DNA of 64,000 nt from Cladophialophora immunda (lineage: Eukaryota > Ascomycota > Eurotiomycetes > Chaetothyriales > Herpotrichiellaceae): NCBI RefSeq assembly GCF_000835495.1, contig NW_015622543.1, positions 5,630,619 to 5,694,618 of the forward strand. The letters are read 5' to 3'. The translations under genes and the position numbers were made by a program. Below are positions 34,089 through 45,274 of this stretch, in pieces. How positions within the stretch are numbered: the stretch's first letter is position 1; each line of letters opens with the position of its first letter. A model generated the notes under the pieces. It ran no database searches. It saw only the letters and a list, made by a program, of their open reading frames with translations, and was not told where the DNA came from.

Positions 34089-35233
34089 AACTACAGCGGC
34101 AGATGCAACGGCGTTGCAGAAGACAAGAGCAAGGTGTTCTCCGCCAGGTGGCTTCTTGTAGCGCTTGGGAACCTTGTCTGGGAACGGCCTCGGTGTCTGC
34201 TCTGGATCTGACCCTCAAGCACGCGCGCCCTTTTGGGGAACGAAGTGGGAATGACGTTGATATAGGTTGAATTGAACAAGTTTTACTTTCCGATATGATA
34301 TGAGGCAGGCCAAAGGACGTCAGCAGAAAGACTCTAGTCCCGCAGAAATGCCAATCGTCGTCTAGGGTTGTGGAATGCGGTCGTTCATTCAATAATGGGG
34401 GTCAACAATCCTGTATATGAGACAGTAATGAAATAATAAAGAGCCTTGCTGTCTGCTGCAAATGCTTTCGGTGTTGGAAACAGAGTGAAGCACGCAATGT
34501 TGCAGGTGTTACAATGCCCTGCCACCTTTTTGTTCTGTGCAACTGTGCAAGGCGTCGTAGGGCGGGGGAGGGAGGAGGGCTTCGGCCTCGGAATTACGAT
34601 TCTCCGCCTTCCTAGTATCTCACCGCAAGCGGCGCCTTTGACGTCGGCAGCACAAATAGGTGATTACTCCGTATACACCTAGCAGTACGCATGTGAGACT
34701 TTCAGAAGGCAGGTTTCAGGGTCCCGTAGACGGGGAAATCAAGCCAAAAGACACGACGTGATGAGCCGGACGCTGGCTCGGTCAGTCAATATTCAAACTA
34801 TCCATTCAGCACATTGCTTGTTTGATTCTCATTCTCTCGATATCCGAATTGCTGTAACGTCAAGCATACGTGGCCCCTACAGCCAAAATGCTGGAACTTG
34901 CTCTCAAATCCCTAAGCTCCGCCTGCTCCCGTGCCAGTGCGAAGCCAAAAAGTCATAAACGATCGTAAAGAAGCAAATATCGGTCGCCTTCGCCCTCCCT
35001 TGACCCCTGATACTAGCCCGCCCACCTGATTTGCTTCGGATGACATTCGAAACTGATCTCACACACAATACCACCGGAAGCTAATGGATACAGGTAATGG
35101 ATTCCCCACTGTAATTGGCCTCGAGCTCCATCAAACCAAAGCATCACTTATACATCATTCGAATCAGATATACATGTCCATTCTGGGAGTATACCGAAAG
35201 AGAAGAAAGAACCTCGACACCGCAAGGACGGAT
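34089..35233. other. 1.1-kb spacer
   Basis: Contains the decarboxylase promoter and the 3' region of the next minus-strand gene. Short frames here have no family features. Confidence 0.5.
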
Positions 35234-36130
35234 TCAATCCATCATAAAATCGCCACGTAGCATTCTTTCACCCAGGGCATCTGGTTTCTTCATCAACTTG
35301 GCATGCGGTGGTTCAACGGGCTTTGATATTTCCTTTGGCGGCTCCGGGTTGGAGATGCTCGCGGAGCGAGGGCGAGTGGTTCCTTGGTTAAAAGGGTTGC
35401 CGGAGGAAAAGGATGGTGAGCGTCGGGATCTGTCACGCAGGGCTTCAGACCAATTGAAGCCTTCTCCTGTTGGACGTTAGTGACATGCCAAACGAACTGA
35501 CTTGGTTTTGCGAGTTCGACAGAGAAGGAGGATGAGAAATTCAGAACGGTATGAAAGGGACAGGCCTCGACTCTTACCTGCAGTCTTGGCCGTCCCCGAC
35601 GTAGCTCGACGTGATGGAGTGGCATTCTCGGAATTCTCATTTAGAGTGAAAAGGGAGGAGGAGGGGCGCCTACCACCGCCAGCAGCACCAGGGCTCCCTC
35701 CTAGTCTAACATCTCTTAAAGCTTGTGCTCCAAAACTGACCCGTCTAGCAAAAGATGGCGAAGAGGGGGGGTGTAAGGTGGCTCGCGAGGGGTCATCCTC
35801 CTCAATGACGGCAGGCTCATCCCCGAAGCTGTTTTTGAAATCTGGAGAGCTTGATATGGACGACGTTGCAACACTCGCTCGTCGTTGCAGTCCGAAAGCA
35901 CTGAAGGGGGTTTGGTTGGAAGGGTTTGTAGTCAGGCCAAGAGCGGTGATGGAGGTGCCTCTTCGGTGTTGCGGCACGGTGGGAGTGGATGGAACGCCCG
36001 AGGAGGGAGGGGACGAGGAGAGTGTAGAAGGAGAGGAGCCTGTTCGTGGATTGAACATATCAACAAAGGACGAGCGACGACGGTGCTGTGGAGGTGGAGG
36101 AGACGGCGGTGCAGGGTTGCGGTCAGACAT
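35234..36130 (-). CDS. Conserved fungal disordered protein of unknown function (261 aa, 2 exons)
   Basis: I do not know its function. Intron 35467-35577 (111 bases) joins AGKTAG-type sequence to EGFNWSEALRDRSRRSPSF; without splicing the frame ends within the intron. The first 180 residues are Pro/Ser-rich, with RRRSSFVDMFNPRTG and RRGTSITALGLTTNP, both basic patches before serines that look like kinase sites. The last 75 residues appear to be the conserved part: EGFNWSEALR, then KKPDALGERMLRGDFMMD at the very end. I recall similar proteins with a GEGFNWSEALR... GDFxMD ending across Pezizomycotina, but cannot name a family. Start ATG 36130 gives MSDRNPAPPSPPPPQ. Confidence 0.82.
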
Positions 36131-36462
36131 TGTAGGAAGCTGGTTTATATGGAGCTGCGTAGGGCCTCTGAGGGAGATGGAACTCGAAGTATGAAGGTTG
36201 TATCTTGTATAGGCCGATTGTAGCTGGACTCTTGACAACGTGAGGTGAAGGTCCGAGGACTAACAGAAGGTCAGGTCTGTAGGACAAAGGAGTTGTCCCC
36301 CCAGTCACGTCATTGTAGCGTGAGCAGCCTGCGGTTGGTGGGGGATCTGTGTTTCAGGTGGGACGGCTGGGGACAATGGACGGTAGCGACGATCAAATGG
36401 GCCGATGGATGGGCACTTTTTGGCTGGGAGACTGAGCAGAAGGATGAGAATGGCTTTGAGTA

Positions 36463-36523
<61 letters not shown>

Positions 36524-37957
36524 AGGAGAGCAAGTAGAAGTGAAGGGGGGAAGAGAAACGATGGTTTACATAAGAAATCAACTGGAGGAGAGGGCCAGAC
36601 TGCACAGACCTACTCCGTACTCATACACGCATCACACACTCAGTCACACACACCACTTGCAGCTTGGAGAGCAGATGCTCAGATGCCAGATTTACCAGCG
36701 GGCCCAGCTCGCTTTCCTTTTCCTGGGCTGCATCGGGGTCGAAAACACGCAGCCAGGTCCGAGCCAGACGTCCAATTGGTTGGTCGATGGGCTTTAGGGA
36801 CGCGGAAGCAAGCTGCAAGTTGGGTTCGGGGAGGGTCTTAAATGCTCAAGGGCACCCAAAGGGAAGGGGCCGCATTAGCTCGCTGAGCCATCCCCAGGCC
36901 CTGCCGGCTCTTCCACAGCCTGCAGTCGCCTAAGATTGGGCGTCGCTAGCCCCTAGTGGTCCCCGTGAAGCAGAGCCCTGGCGCCCAAGGCCAATGATCG
37001 GCGCCTACTGTAATGCCTGGGCCTTGGCAGAGAGTCACAAAGTGTGGGGTAAAGGCGGCCAGGCATCAAGAAACATCGACACCCTTGCATCCCCGGGCTC
37101 CAATCATTCCTTCAGTCATTCCTCTCTTCATCTACCATCGGCCATCATCTGCGCCCTGTTCACCTGTCCTCTCTCCTTCACGCCTCTCCTCGGGAACAGG
37201 TTCCCATCTTCACTTTGCCACTCTCAGTACGCCCTCGCGCCCTCCTACGGATTCTACACGCCACTTGACACGCGACGTTCTTCGCAAGTTCTTGTTGTTA
37301 CCTACGAGTCTCACTCACGCCGGTGTACATTGGTCTCACCGCTGAATCCACCAGCAACAGCCCCTAGCACGCATTTTCGGAGTACTCTCGGCTAGGCCAG
37401 GTGAATAATAAACAAACCTTCTCCAAGGGGCATCACTATGTGCACATGGGAACATCCTTTTCCGGGGCTACAGCGACCTTCACGCACGCTTTGCGACGGC
37501 TTCTTCCACCGTCCGTCAGCTGAGTGTCCGGGTCCTTGCGGAACACCCTCACCCTCCCGCCCACCAAAGTCATACTTTCCCACACGTAGCGCAGGTTTCC
37601 ACAAGTACCCTGCTGAAGACTGAACGGGCCTGGAGCACAGGCCACTACACCTGGACCCTGGCTGCTGTTGGAATGTAGTCTGGTTGCTATGCTCTGAAGG
37701 AGACAATGCGTCTCGTGTGCACTATTCCCAAACCGGATTTACAACTGCGTCCGTCCAGAAGATACTACAATGCCGCTTTCAATATGTCTAAACCACCGAA
37801 TGCAGCTGCTGGGACCGTCGTTGATGCACGCGGCCAGCTACAGAAGATGCTCTTTGTTGAGCCAGACTCAAGGTAAGTCTTGATTTATTTCCTTCATCCT
37901 CGCCACCTTCGGTTCCTTTGCACCTGTTGTTTTTGATTTCTCTCGTCGTGAAAGAAA
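36131..37957. other. 1.8-kb spacer with GA microsatellite
   Basis: Divergent region between the 261-aa gene and the 1353-aa gene. It contains the GA repeat described separately and pyrimidine-rich stretches typical of fungal leaders (37100-37350). Possible 5' exon or upstream ORFs of the right-hand gene lie at 37706-37872. Confidence 0.5.
36466..36519. repeat. Dinucleotide microsatellite (GA)27
   Basis: A perfect GA run of 54 bases lies 336 bases upstream of the minus-strand ATG at 36130. It is probably length-polymorphic. Confidence 0.95.
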
Positions 37958-40900
37958 ATGGCTCCCAGGGCGTATCGCAGCGACTCCAAGCGCCAGTCGT
38001 CTAGAGCCGCCAGAACTTCACATGCTTCTTCCAACGTACAATCGAGATTGGTCCAATCCTCGCGTCGATTGGCTAGAATCGGCACCACAACGCAGCTGGA
38101 AGGGTTCGCTCCCAACGTCTCCCCTCGGCCACGTCAGTCGCCGACCTCGAGGGGAAATATTCGTCTGTTGGCAGCGTCGGGAACGAATGAACCTTACGGT
38201 GAGCTCGCACGGTTACGCTCAGTCATCAAGAGACTCGAAGACGGCCGCCTAAACCATGCATCGATCAATCGATTTATCCCACCGGAACGTAACTCTCTTG
38301 AGGTCCTCGAGCTACCTGAGATCGACGGTGACAGCTCACCGGAAGAAGTGGAGAACATGATTACACACATGATCGACTACTTGTTGAAATGGACCGATGA
38401 GAAGCTTGTCGAAGGACCCGCAACCGTCTTCGAAGACATCAGACTTATAAACACCTGTCTGCAAAACATCATGGATCTACCCGAAGAGGTAATTTCTTCC
38501 TTCGTGGTCCGCAGTTCGCTCAAAACGTTCAGAAGACGATACGAAACATTCGTCAGCATTTGGGCCCTAGCTATTCATCGCGCTCTTATCGGCAAGCTCC
38601 TCCGTACCGAGTCTCAGGTGAAGGAGAATCCCACAGCCTTGCTAGAACCAGCATTTACTTCGCTTGTGTCAGATATTCGCACTGCATCTTCGAGCTACCC
38701 CTTGCTGGTATTCCTAGACACTGCTCATGACAGCGTTCCGGTGCTCGTGTCTGATGATGCAGCAAAGGATTTGTTGGACCGCTGCGCTCGTTTGCATGAA
38801 GTGTTTCAGAACTCAACTTACACTTCCGAACAAAAACAGCTGTGGCTCCTGATCTGGAGAGGCTTGAAGACTGCCTTCGCTGCTTTTGAGCAAGGAGGAG
38901 CTCCGACGTCTCCAACCAACATAGAGCGCGATCGCAAATTCTTCGCGCTACCGGGAGTATATCGTGAATTCAAACGCCTGATCAGCTCACCGGATGCGGC
39001 CAATCCCAGAAGCATTGAAGATATGGTTGGAAAATACTGTCGATACATTTACGAGTGTCAGGTCGATCCAGGCAACAAATATGAGTCCCTCCAGCGACCA
39101 CGAGACGCGCCTCTGGAAAGACACACCAAAGAAGCGTTACGAGAATTCATTCAAACAGGCAAATTTGAGACGAGCACCCTCTCCAAGATCCATTTTGCGG
39201 TGGCACGATTCAACGAGATTAGTGGTGGGCCGGTCAAAGTCAGAAGATGGCAGCATGATGTCGGCTATGGAGAATGGGAAACCGTCGCGTTGAATCTTCC
39301 CTCTCCGCCTTTGCCGCAGACCGCTGAGAGGCGAGCTAGCTACTCGAATGTTCCCTCAAGTGCAAGATCACGGTCATCCTTTGTCGGCGTCGACAGCGGC
39401 GAATCTTTTGGAGATGTGGCTCAGAAACCACATAAACGCTTGTTTCCGTATCCCGAGGGAGTCAACATGAAAAGCGCTTTTGACTACGTCTTCTACCCAT
39501 TTCCTGAGACGCGTGCTCATGAAGTGGTCCAGCACGAGCAAATTTCCAGAGAGATGGGCCAACCAGGAATGGTCTCAGAAGGTCCACGTGTCGAATTTCT
39601 CATCAATCGACCTCCTCGTCATGCTCGCGATCCCGATGATCTTTCAGCACCGAACAGGACGCTCAGTCCGTTTGAATGGATTCGCGTGGCGATACAGCGA
39701 CTGTTTCCACAGAGACGACATGTCCCCAATGCCAAACATCCCAAAATCAACCCTCTTCCTTCGCGTCGTTCGCAAAAAATTTCTGCACTAAAACCACCCC
39801 CTCTTCCCATTGATTCAAAAGCCAGAGTGCACAAGTCCACCTCTGCAGCAACTCCAAACCTCAAGCTTCGAGGTGGAGGACTCCCATCGAGCCGCCCAGC
39901 AGCATCATCCTATAGAAAACGTGCTTTCGATCCGTTGGCCTATCGACGGATGATGATGGAGATCTTCCGAAGGGAAATCCAGAATAAATATGGTCGCAGC
40001 GTACGTTTCGACGAAGACGAGATGCTGCGGCTGTTGAAGCAAACATCTTACGATGTCGGGATGGCATTACAATTGTACCCAATATCCACGAGAGACAAAA
40101 ACATTGGTTCAGCTGGAGATACCGCCACTGCACCACGCCGATACCTTCGTTCAGGGGGGATTACCTCTAGTCAAGCTGCTAGACAGATGAATCAATATCA
40201 AAAACTCTTCGGACGGACCTCGGTCGATAACAACGCAGAGATATATGCATACCGAATGGATAGTCCGGCTCAACCAATCTCTGGCATATTTGAAGATCTC
40301 CCACCTGGAGAATATGGTGGTGGTGATGATGATGATCAGAATCACGGCCACCAGCAAGCTTTGCCGAGACAAGTGCTAGGTGAACTTCCAGTGGGTGAAG
40401 AAACTCACGATGATGGTGGGAGCGACAACACCACTCGCCACAGCTCCAATCAAGAAAACCATGTGCCTGGGCCTTGCCAGCCTTCTCAGTCTCCTCAGTC
40501 TCCTCAGTCTCCTCGCAACAACTCCAACCAGGAAAACCGTACGCCTAGGCCTCCTCCGCCTCCTCCGCCTTCTCAGACTCCACACGGGACTCCTACTCCT
40601 GAACCAGTTCATTCACAATGTCATCCTTGCCCTACGTATGAAGGCCAGTACCATCATGTGTGTAGATGTACCCACATTATACGCTCCAGCGCGCCGTCGC
40701 CTATCGATATTTATGAGGATGAGAATCCAGTTGACGAACCAAATCAGAGCTCGAATCCCCCATCAAACCGAGAAGGGCAACATTCCGAAGCCAGCGACGC
40801 GGATCAAGCTACGGACGACGACAACCCTTCCCCTCCTGGCAGCCACAGACGTCCAAAAAGAGAAGAGCCGCGACCCGACGATGATCGATTTGTGCGTGAA

Positions 40901-42019
40901 GTGTTTGCCAAAGGATTTGAAAGCAAATTCCGAGATCTTGGTACTGGAGTCCATGAGGTTGCGACTGACATGCATGCGCTACCGCCCAACTGGATCACTG
41001 ACACCGCGTCTCGGAAGCGCCTGGGTAGCAAAATCGATGATCTGGCCAAGGAAATCATGAAATTAAGGAACCAGTACCTGGACTTGCTGGAGAAGGGTGC
41101 CCCGATGCCTTTCATGGAAGCAGTAACGCGAGCTGACAGACGGCTGCCAAACCCCGACGTACCTGCCACCATCAAGCGCTGCAACAGAGCGGCGGCCGAT
41201 GTGAAACAGCAATATGAACGACTATATCGGTTCTTTGAAGAGAAGCATCCTCGACCAAATCTTGGCTTTCGTCACCAATTCAACCGGGTCATTCGAGCAG
41301 TGAGCGAGCTGCGACTTCTTTTTCTGGAGTACGACGGCACAGGGACTGATAGAAACATGGCAGGTCGTCAAGATCAGCAGGGCCAAGGAAGTGGAACGAG
41401 GGGCCAGGAAGACAATCAAGAAGAGCACAGCGACGACACGCACTCGGACTCCGAGGACACCCTTTCCTCGGGCGAAAGACAGCGGCTGGCCGGAAATCGA
41501 CCTCCTCCAAAACGCTACGCGATTGTCCCGACTCGTGCGGATTATGAGCTGATGTTTGTGGACGAACTGGCGCGCGAGCTCCGAAATCGCGGGTTCCCGG
41601 ACCTGAACCAAGTTCTGGGGAGGAGGTACAACAAGGACGACCTGATCAACAAACTCATGGCGCTCGACAGAGAAGGCAACCAACTTGGGCACGGCGCCGA
41701 CGAAGGGTATCGCCATATTACTGGGGATCTAACGTCTCGGTGTCGGCCACGAGGGTGGGACTTGGAGGACGCGCTCAAGGTGTACTATTTGAACCAGCGG
41801 AATACGCGGGTCTTGGCACAGAGAGCGAGGCAAGAGGCGAGGCGACAAGCAAGAATTGCCCGAGGGGTGCAGTCCCCAGCGCCAGTGATGCCGCGAGCGC
41901 AACCGAATCCATTGCCGTTAGCCGTTCCCCGTCCGACCACTCATGTTGCCAGTCCGAAGATCTTGTATCAAAACTCGGAGGATTCAGATACGCCGAGTAA
42001 GGACCTCCGTCGGAAATAA
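37958..42019 (+). CDS. Large low-complexity protein with UBA-like and SAP-like segments (1353 aa)
   Basis: Unrecognised gene with a 4-kb uninterrupted frame. The N-terminal 450 residues are mostly helical and may be a folded domain. Residues about 667-708 (RREIQNKYGRSVRFDEDEML, then LLKQTSYDVGMALQLYP) resemble a UBA/CUE-type three-helix unit. Residues 828-877 are Pro-rich and hold two copies of SNQEN(H/R)xPxP. A Cys/His-containing CHPCPTYEGQYHHVCRCTH lies near 887. Residues about 1195-1238 (VDELARELRNRGF then KDDLINKLMALD) look like a SAP helix-extension-helix, a DNA/RNA-binding unit. The tail is basic (RARQEARRQARIARG). ATG 37958 has a strong context (aaaATGg). An alternative start at 37706 with a 96-base intron (37873-37968) also splices in frame and would give 1405 residues. 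A nuclear role is inference. Confidence 0.8.
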   Translation: MAPRAYRSDSKRQSSRAARTSHASSNVQSRLVQSSRRLARIGTTTQLEGFAPNVSPRPRQSPTSRGNIRLLAASGTNEPYGELARLRSVIKRLEDGRLNHASINRFIPPERNSLEVLELPEIDGDSSPEEVENMITHMIDYLLKWTDEKLVEGPATVFEDIRLINTCLQNIMDLPEEVISSFVVRSSLKTFRRRYETFVSIWALAIHRALIGKLLRTESQVKENPTALLEPAFTSLVSDIRTASSSYPLLVFLDTAHDSVPVLVSDDAAKDLLDRCARLHEVFQNSTYTSEQKQLWLLIWRGLKTAFAAFEQGGAPTSPTNIERDRKFFALPGVYREFKRLISSPDAANPRSIEDMVGKYCRYIYECQVDPGNKYESLQRPRDAPLERHTKEALREFIQTGKFETSTLSKIHFAVARFNEISGGPVKVRRWQHDVGYGEWETVALNLPSPPLPQTAERRASYSNVPSSARSRSSFVGVDSGESFGDVAQKPHKRLFPYPEGVNMKSAFDYVFYPFPETRAHEVVQHEQISREMGQPGMVSEGPRVEFLINRPPRHARDPDDLSAPNRTLSPFEWIRVAIQRLFPQRRHVPNAKHPKINPLPSRRSQKISALKPPPLPIDSKARVHKSTSAATPNLKLRGGGLPSSRPAASSYRKRAFDPLAYRRMMMEIFRREIQNKYGRSVRFDEDEMLRLLKQTSYDVGMALQLYPISTRDKNIGSAGDTATAPRRYLRSGGITSSQAARQMNQYQKLFGRTSVDNNAEIYAYRMDSPAQPISGIFEDLPPGEYGGGDDDDQNHGHQQALPRQVLGELPVGEETHDDGGSDNTTRHSSNQENHVPGPCQPSQSPQSPQSPRNNSNQENRTPRPPPPPPPSQTPHGTPTPEPVHSQCHPCPTYEGQYHHVCRCTHIIRSSAPSPIDIYEDENPVDEPNQSSNPPSNREGQHSEASDADQATDDDNPSPPGSHRRPKREEPRPDDDRFVREVFAKGFESKFRDLGTGVHEVATDMHALPPNWITDTASRKRLGSKIDDLAKEIMKLRNQYLDLLEKGAPMPFMEAVTRADRRLPNPDVPATIKRCNRAAADVKQQYERLYRFFEEKHPRPNLGFRHQFNRVIRAVSELRLLFLEYDGTGTDRNMAGRQDQQGQGSGTRGQEDNQEEHSDDTHSDSEDTLSSGERQRLAGNRPPPKRYAIVPTRADYELMFVDELARELRNRGFPDLNQVLGRRYNKDDLINKLMALDREGNQLGHGADEGYRHITGDLTSRCRPRGWDLEDALKVYYLNQRNTRVLAQRARQEARRQARIARGVQSPAPVMPRAQPNPLPLAVPRPTTHVASPKILYQNSEDSDTPSKDLRRK

Positions 42020-43531
42020 TAGTACGCAGAGCAGTTGGAGGAAAGGGGGCCACTTCCATCCGGTGTGCGAGAAGTGGTGTGGTGGGAAACTGTTGAGGAG
42101 TGTTTAGATGGATCGTGTCGGGGTTCGTAGGCCTAACCAATGTGGTGTGGGAATGCGATATGGTAGTGTCGCTGTAGTCAATCTAAGATGAGTGATTTCA
42201 ATCTTGATGTGCCTATTCATCCACCAGCAGTTCTTTACGTCTTTGCGCTGGTCACCCTAAAACCGGTGTGGTTGGATGTGGTTCGACCCTGGTTCAGCCT
42301 TGTCAAGCACTGGGCTGGCCTGTACTTCCAACTCTTTCTTCAATCATAGGTGGCCAGGCACTCTGTGGCTGGACACGAGTTCAGGATCCGTCTGAGATGT
42401 TAGGAGTTCATTCGATTGCAGGTAGGTAGGTAGGTGTCGATGATCGGAGGAGGTGGGCGAAGGACTGTACAGAGTACAGAGTATGTAGTAGAGAAGAATC
42501 AGTCGAAGAGTTCACGGTGTGCGGAGTGCAGTGTTGCCAAGTCTCAATGGAAAGGCACTGCCCACGACGACAGTGATATTTCCCACCATCATTGACTCCA
42601 GACTCATGGGTTGCGTCTCTTTCTTCTCCCCCTAAGATTCCCACCTACCATAGCAGTCACGATCTGGAAAAAGAAGAGCCTCGGCATCAGTCTTCAGCAC
42701 GCGAATACGAGAGTATTACGTCGTCGCCCTCGTCCCTCAGCCTCAGTTCTGCTCGTACGCCATAATCCCCCCTACCGCAACCCCCTTTTCCCCCACAGAG
42801 ATCGCCCGGAGAATTTCAACAGCACTCCACACCTACACAGCCCCCTGCACATCAAACACGAACCGCTACATTGCGAGTTACGAGTAAGCCTACGGGAGTG
42901 GGGGTACAATACTGGGTACGGGGTTCCTCGTGGATACTCGGGCCAGAGACCTGGATGGCCATTAGCTGCTGGTAGATGGCTAGGTGTTTGGCCAGCGCAC
43001 ACCCCAGTCGCAAGGGGCTCTCCGTATCCATTGCGGAGACAACGATCGGCCCCTCTCATTAATTTGAGCCAAGAACAATGGAGAAGGAACGGAAGGGAGA
43101 AGAGGAATGATGATGGTGACGATGGATGTGGGAGTGAGAGTGTCTTGGAAGATCCCAGATATAACAAGGGGAGAGGAGGGAGAGCAAAGAGTTAAGTATC
43201 ACGTATTGCCCCTTCGTTCTGTCCTTTTCTCGTCCACTCACTCCCCTTTATCACACAACACACACTGCTCTACTTCGCGTTATCGTGTTTCATTGCCGTC
43301 GTGGATCGGGAGACTTGTATCAAAGGTACCGCTTGTTTGAGAACAACATCCCACCACACGAAACTGTCACTCATTTACCTAACCTCCATCCACTCATCCA
43401 TCCATTCACCAGTCTATCATCTATCATATCGCCAATCTTCTTTTCGTGGAGCAGCAGCGCCAGTTCCACAAGATCACCACACCACCTCCCTGACCATCTC
43501 TCGCATCAAGCTTAGACACCAGAGAACAAAT
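42020..43531. other. 1.5-kb spacer
   Basis: Contains a short TAGG repeat at about 42420-42433 and a C/T-rich leader before the GPI protein start. Frames such as 42611-43195 are Arg/Pro-rich shadows without an ATG-based family match. Confidence 0.5.
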
Positions 43532-43972
43532 ATGCGTCTCCCCAGCCTCACCCTCGCCACACTGGCTCTCGCCAGTCCCCTCGTCCACGCCCAACTCGAC
43601 TCGCTCCTCTCGGACGCGACCTCGCTGGTCTCGAGCGTCGCGTCCGTCATCGGCACCGACACCGCCACCGAGCCGCTCATCACCAGCGTCGAGTCCGCCA
43701 TCCAGAGCGCCACTAGCGCCCTGTCCCTGACCGGCGACGGCGCCAGTCTGCTCTCGTCGTACGTCTCTGAGGCGAGCACCGCCCTGGCTTCCGCCACGGC
43801 GACAGGTACAGGTACCGACAGCGGCGCGTCCACCCCGACCACGGCGGCTGGCTCGGCGGCGACAACGGCGGGAGGTGGAAGCAGCACCGGTGGCGCGGCT
43901 GGTACCGTCGCCTTGTCGGGGGTGGGTGTCTTGGTGCCGGCCGCCGTGGTGGGTGTTGTTGCCTTGTTGTAG
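43532..43972 (+). CDS. Small Ser/Thr/Ala-rich GPI-anchored cell-surface protein (146 aa)
   Basis: Secreted protein. A signal peptide, MRLPSLTLATLALASPLVHA, is cleaved before QLDSLL. The mature part is built of Ser, Thr, Ala and Val with no cysteine, including SDATSLVSSVASVIG and SAIQSATSALSLTG repeats of an amphipathic pattern. A Gly/Ser/Thr linker (TTAGGGSSTGGAAG) gives likely omega sites, and the end is a hydrophobic GVGVLVPAAVVGVVALL tail, as required for GPI attachment. No intron. A cell-wall or plasma-membrane location follows from these signals. Function unknown. The next gene downstream is also a GPI-type wall protein. Confidence 0.88.
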   Translation: MRLPSLTLATLALASPLVHAQLDSLLSDATSLVSSVASVIGTDTATEPLITSVESAIQSATSALSLTGDGASLLSSYVSEASTALASATATGTGTDSGASTPTTAAGSAATTAGGGSSTGGAAGTVALSGVGVLVPAAVVGVVALL

Positions 43973-45274
43973 CGGCGCCAGGTGGCCGGTCAACAAGATC
44001 CCTCATACGGGCAAGTGTGCTGCAAGGCGGGACGGTGTTTCTCAGCACAGCAAGGAAAGGCAGGGTCATGGCATGGCATGACATGACGTGCTATGACAAT
44101 TGCAATGCCGTTGAAGAACAAGGCCTTGCGGTTTTTTTTTTTTTTCATTTCGGGGACATGGATGGGACATGATGAAACCCTTGCCCGAGTTGTATCAACT
44201 ATGTACCTAATAATCACTTGTCAACCATTTCCAAAGCACAACCCAAACGAGAGTGTCCTCCTCTGGCACTCTTCCGCATCAGGCACCCGAACTCGGGACA
44301 AAAGACAGTGCGGGAATTCCACGGGATGGGCCCATTCTGAATAGACGCAGGAGGAGAGAAGGTGACTTTGTTTTCGGCACTCGTTGGGAAACAGTCTGGG
44401 CATGGATGGCATCATGGGAGAAGCAAGGCGTCGGACGTGTTCTGGGTACCGTCTGAGCGCATTTGCATGCTCCTGCGAGATCAGCTCGGAGCGGACCTGT
44501 GAAACAAGGACAACAAGAGGGAGTTTGTCGAGCTCGGTGTGCAAGATCGCCGTGCCATGGCTGAGAGATTGGTGGCCCGCAGCAGTGCATTTTATGTACT
44601 CCGTAATGCATGTTCGTATGGGATCTATCAGTCCGGGCCCTTTATTCTCTCTTTGAACGATTGCCTGCCTCCCTTGTGCCATGGCCAAAGCTCTAAGCAT
44701 TTCCCTCCGACCTCAGCCGCGCGCGACAAGCGCATCAGTACCGAGTAGATCCAAGCAGTCGCCCGCAATCAACCTCTGCCAACCATGCTCCCTGCTTTTG
44801 CGGTGGCTGGCTGGCCGTCAGGGCCGTGGTGCAATCATCCTTCTCATTCCAAGCTCGGACAACCAGCCAGAGCCCAGACGACGCAATGCAACTCCAGATC
44901 AGAGGTGAGGCCTGGCGGTTTGAGCTTGGACGGTTGATCCGTCCTGTCATTCGTCGAGGGCGCCAGGAATGCGACCTGTGCGAGCCGTCGACATCAAAAC
45001 CAGTTTGATCCGAGTCCATTCCTCACTGGAATGCACCGTGTTCAACCACCGGCAACAACAAACATTGGCATCGCCGGCCACCTTCATTTACGTGGCTTCG
45101 CCGCTCGTGCTCTGGCAGTTCTTTTGTCTTCTCTTTGCTCTTCAGTCACTCCTTTGCACTTTGTCATTCGTTTGCCGTTTCCTTTCCATATCTTGCAACA
45201 GTTCATCTCACACCTTGACGGCCTGGAAAAGACTCATTTCTCCATCTCCGCAACTTGCATATCCCCGAACGACG
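43973..45274. other. 1.3-kb spacer
   Basis: Includes a 13-14-base T run at about 44133-44145. No supported gene. The last 250 bases before 45275 are pyrimidine-rich and likely form the leader of the Kre9-like gene. Confidence 0.5.

Noticed and set aside
32284..34392. A 702-residue decarboxylase as one uninterrupted frame
   Set aside because: The first part reads through an intron; the canonical N-terminus is restored by starting at 34088 and splicing 33940-34013.
35502..36194. A 230-codon plus-strand frame
   Set aside because: Antisense shadow of the 261-residue protein gene.
37784..38252. A spliced upstream frame continuing in another phase over the 1353-residue gene
   Set aside because: Using the AG at 37954 gives a short frame overlapping the main gene out of phase; the in-phase AG at 37968 is a better explanation.
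42611..43195. A 194-codon plus-strand frame
   Set aside because: Low-complexity Arg/Pro composition, no ATG with support and no family features; likely leader or spacer sequence.
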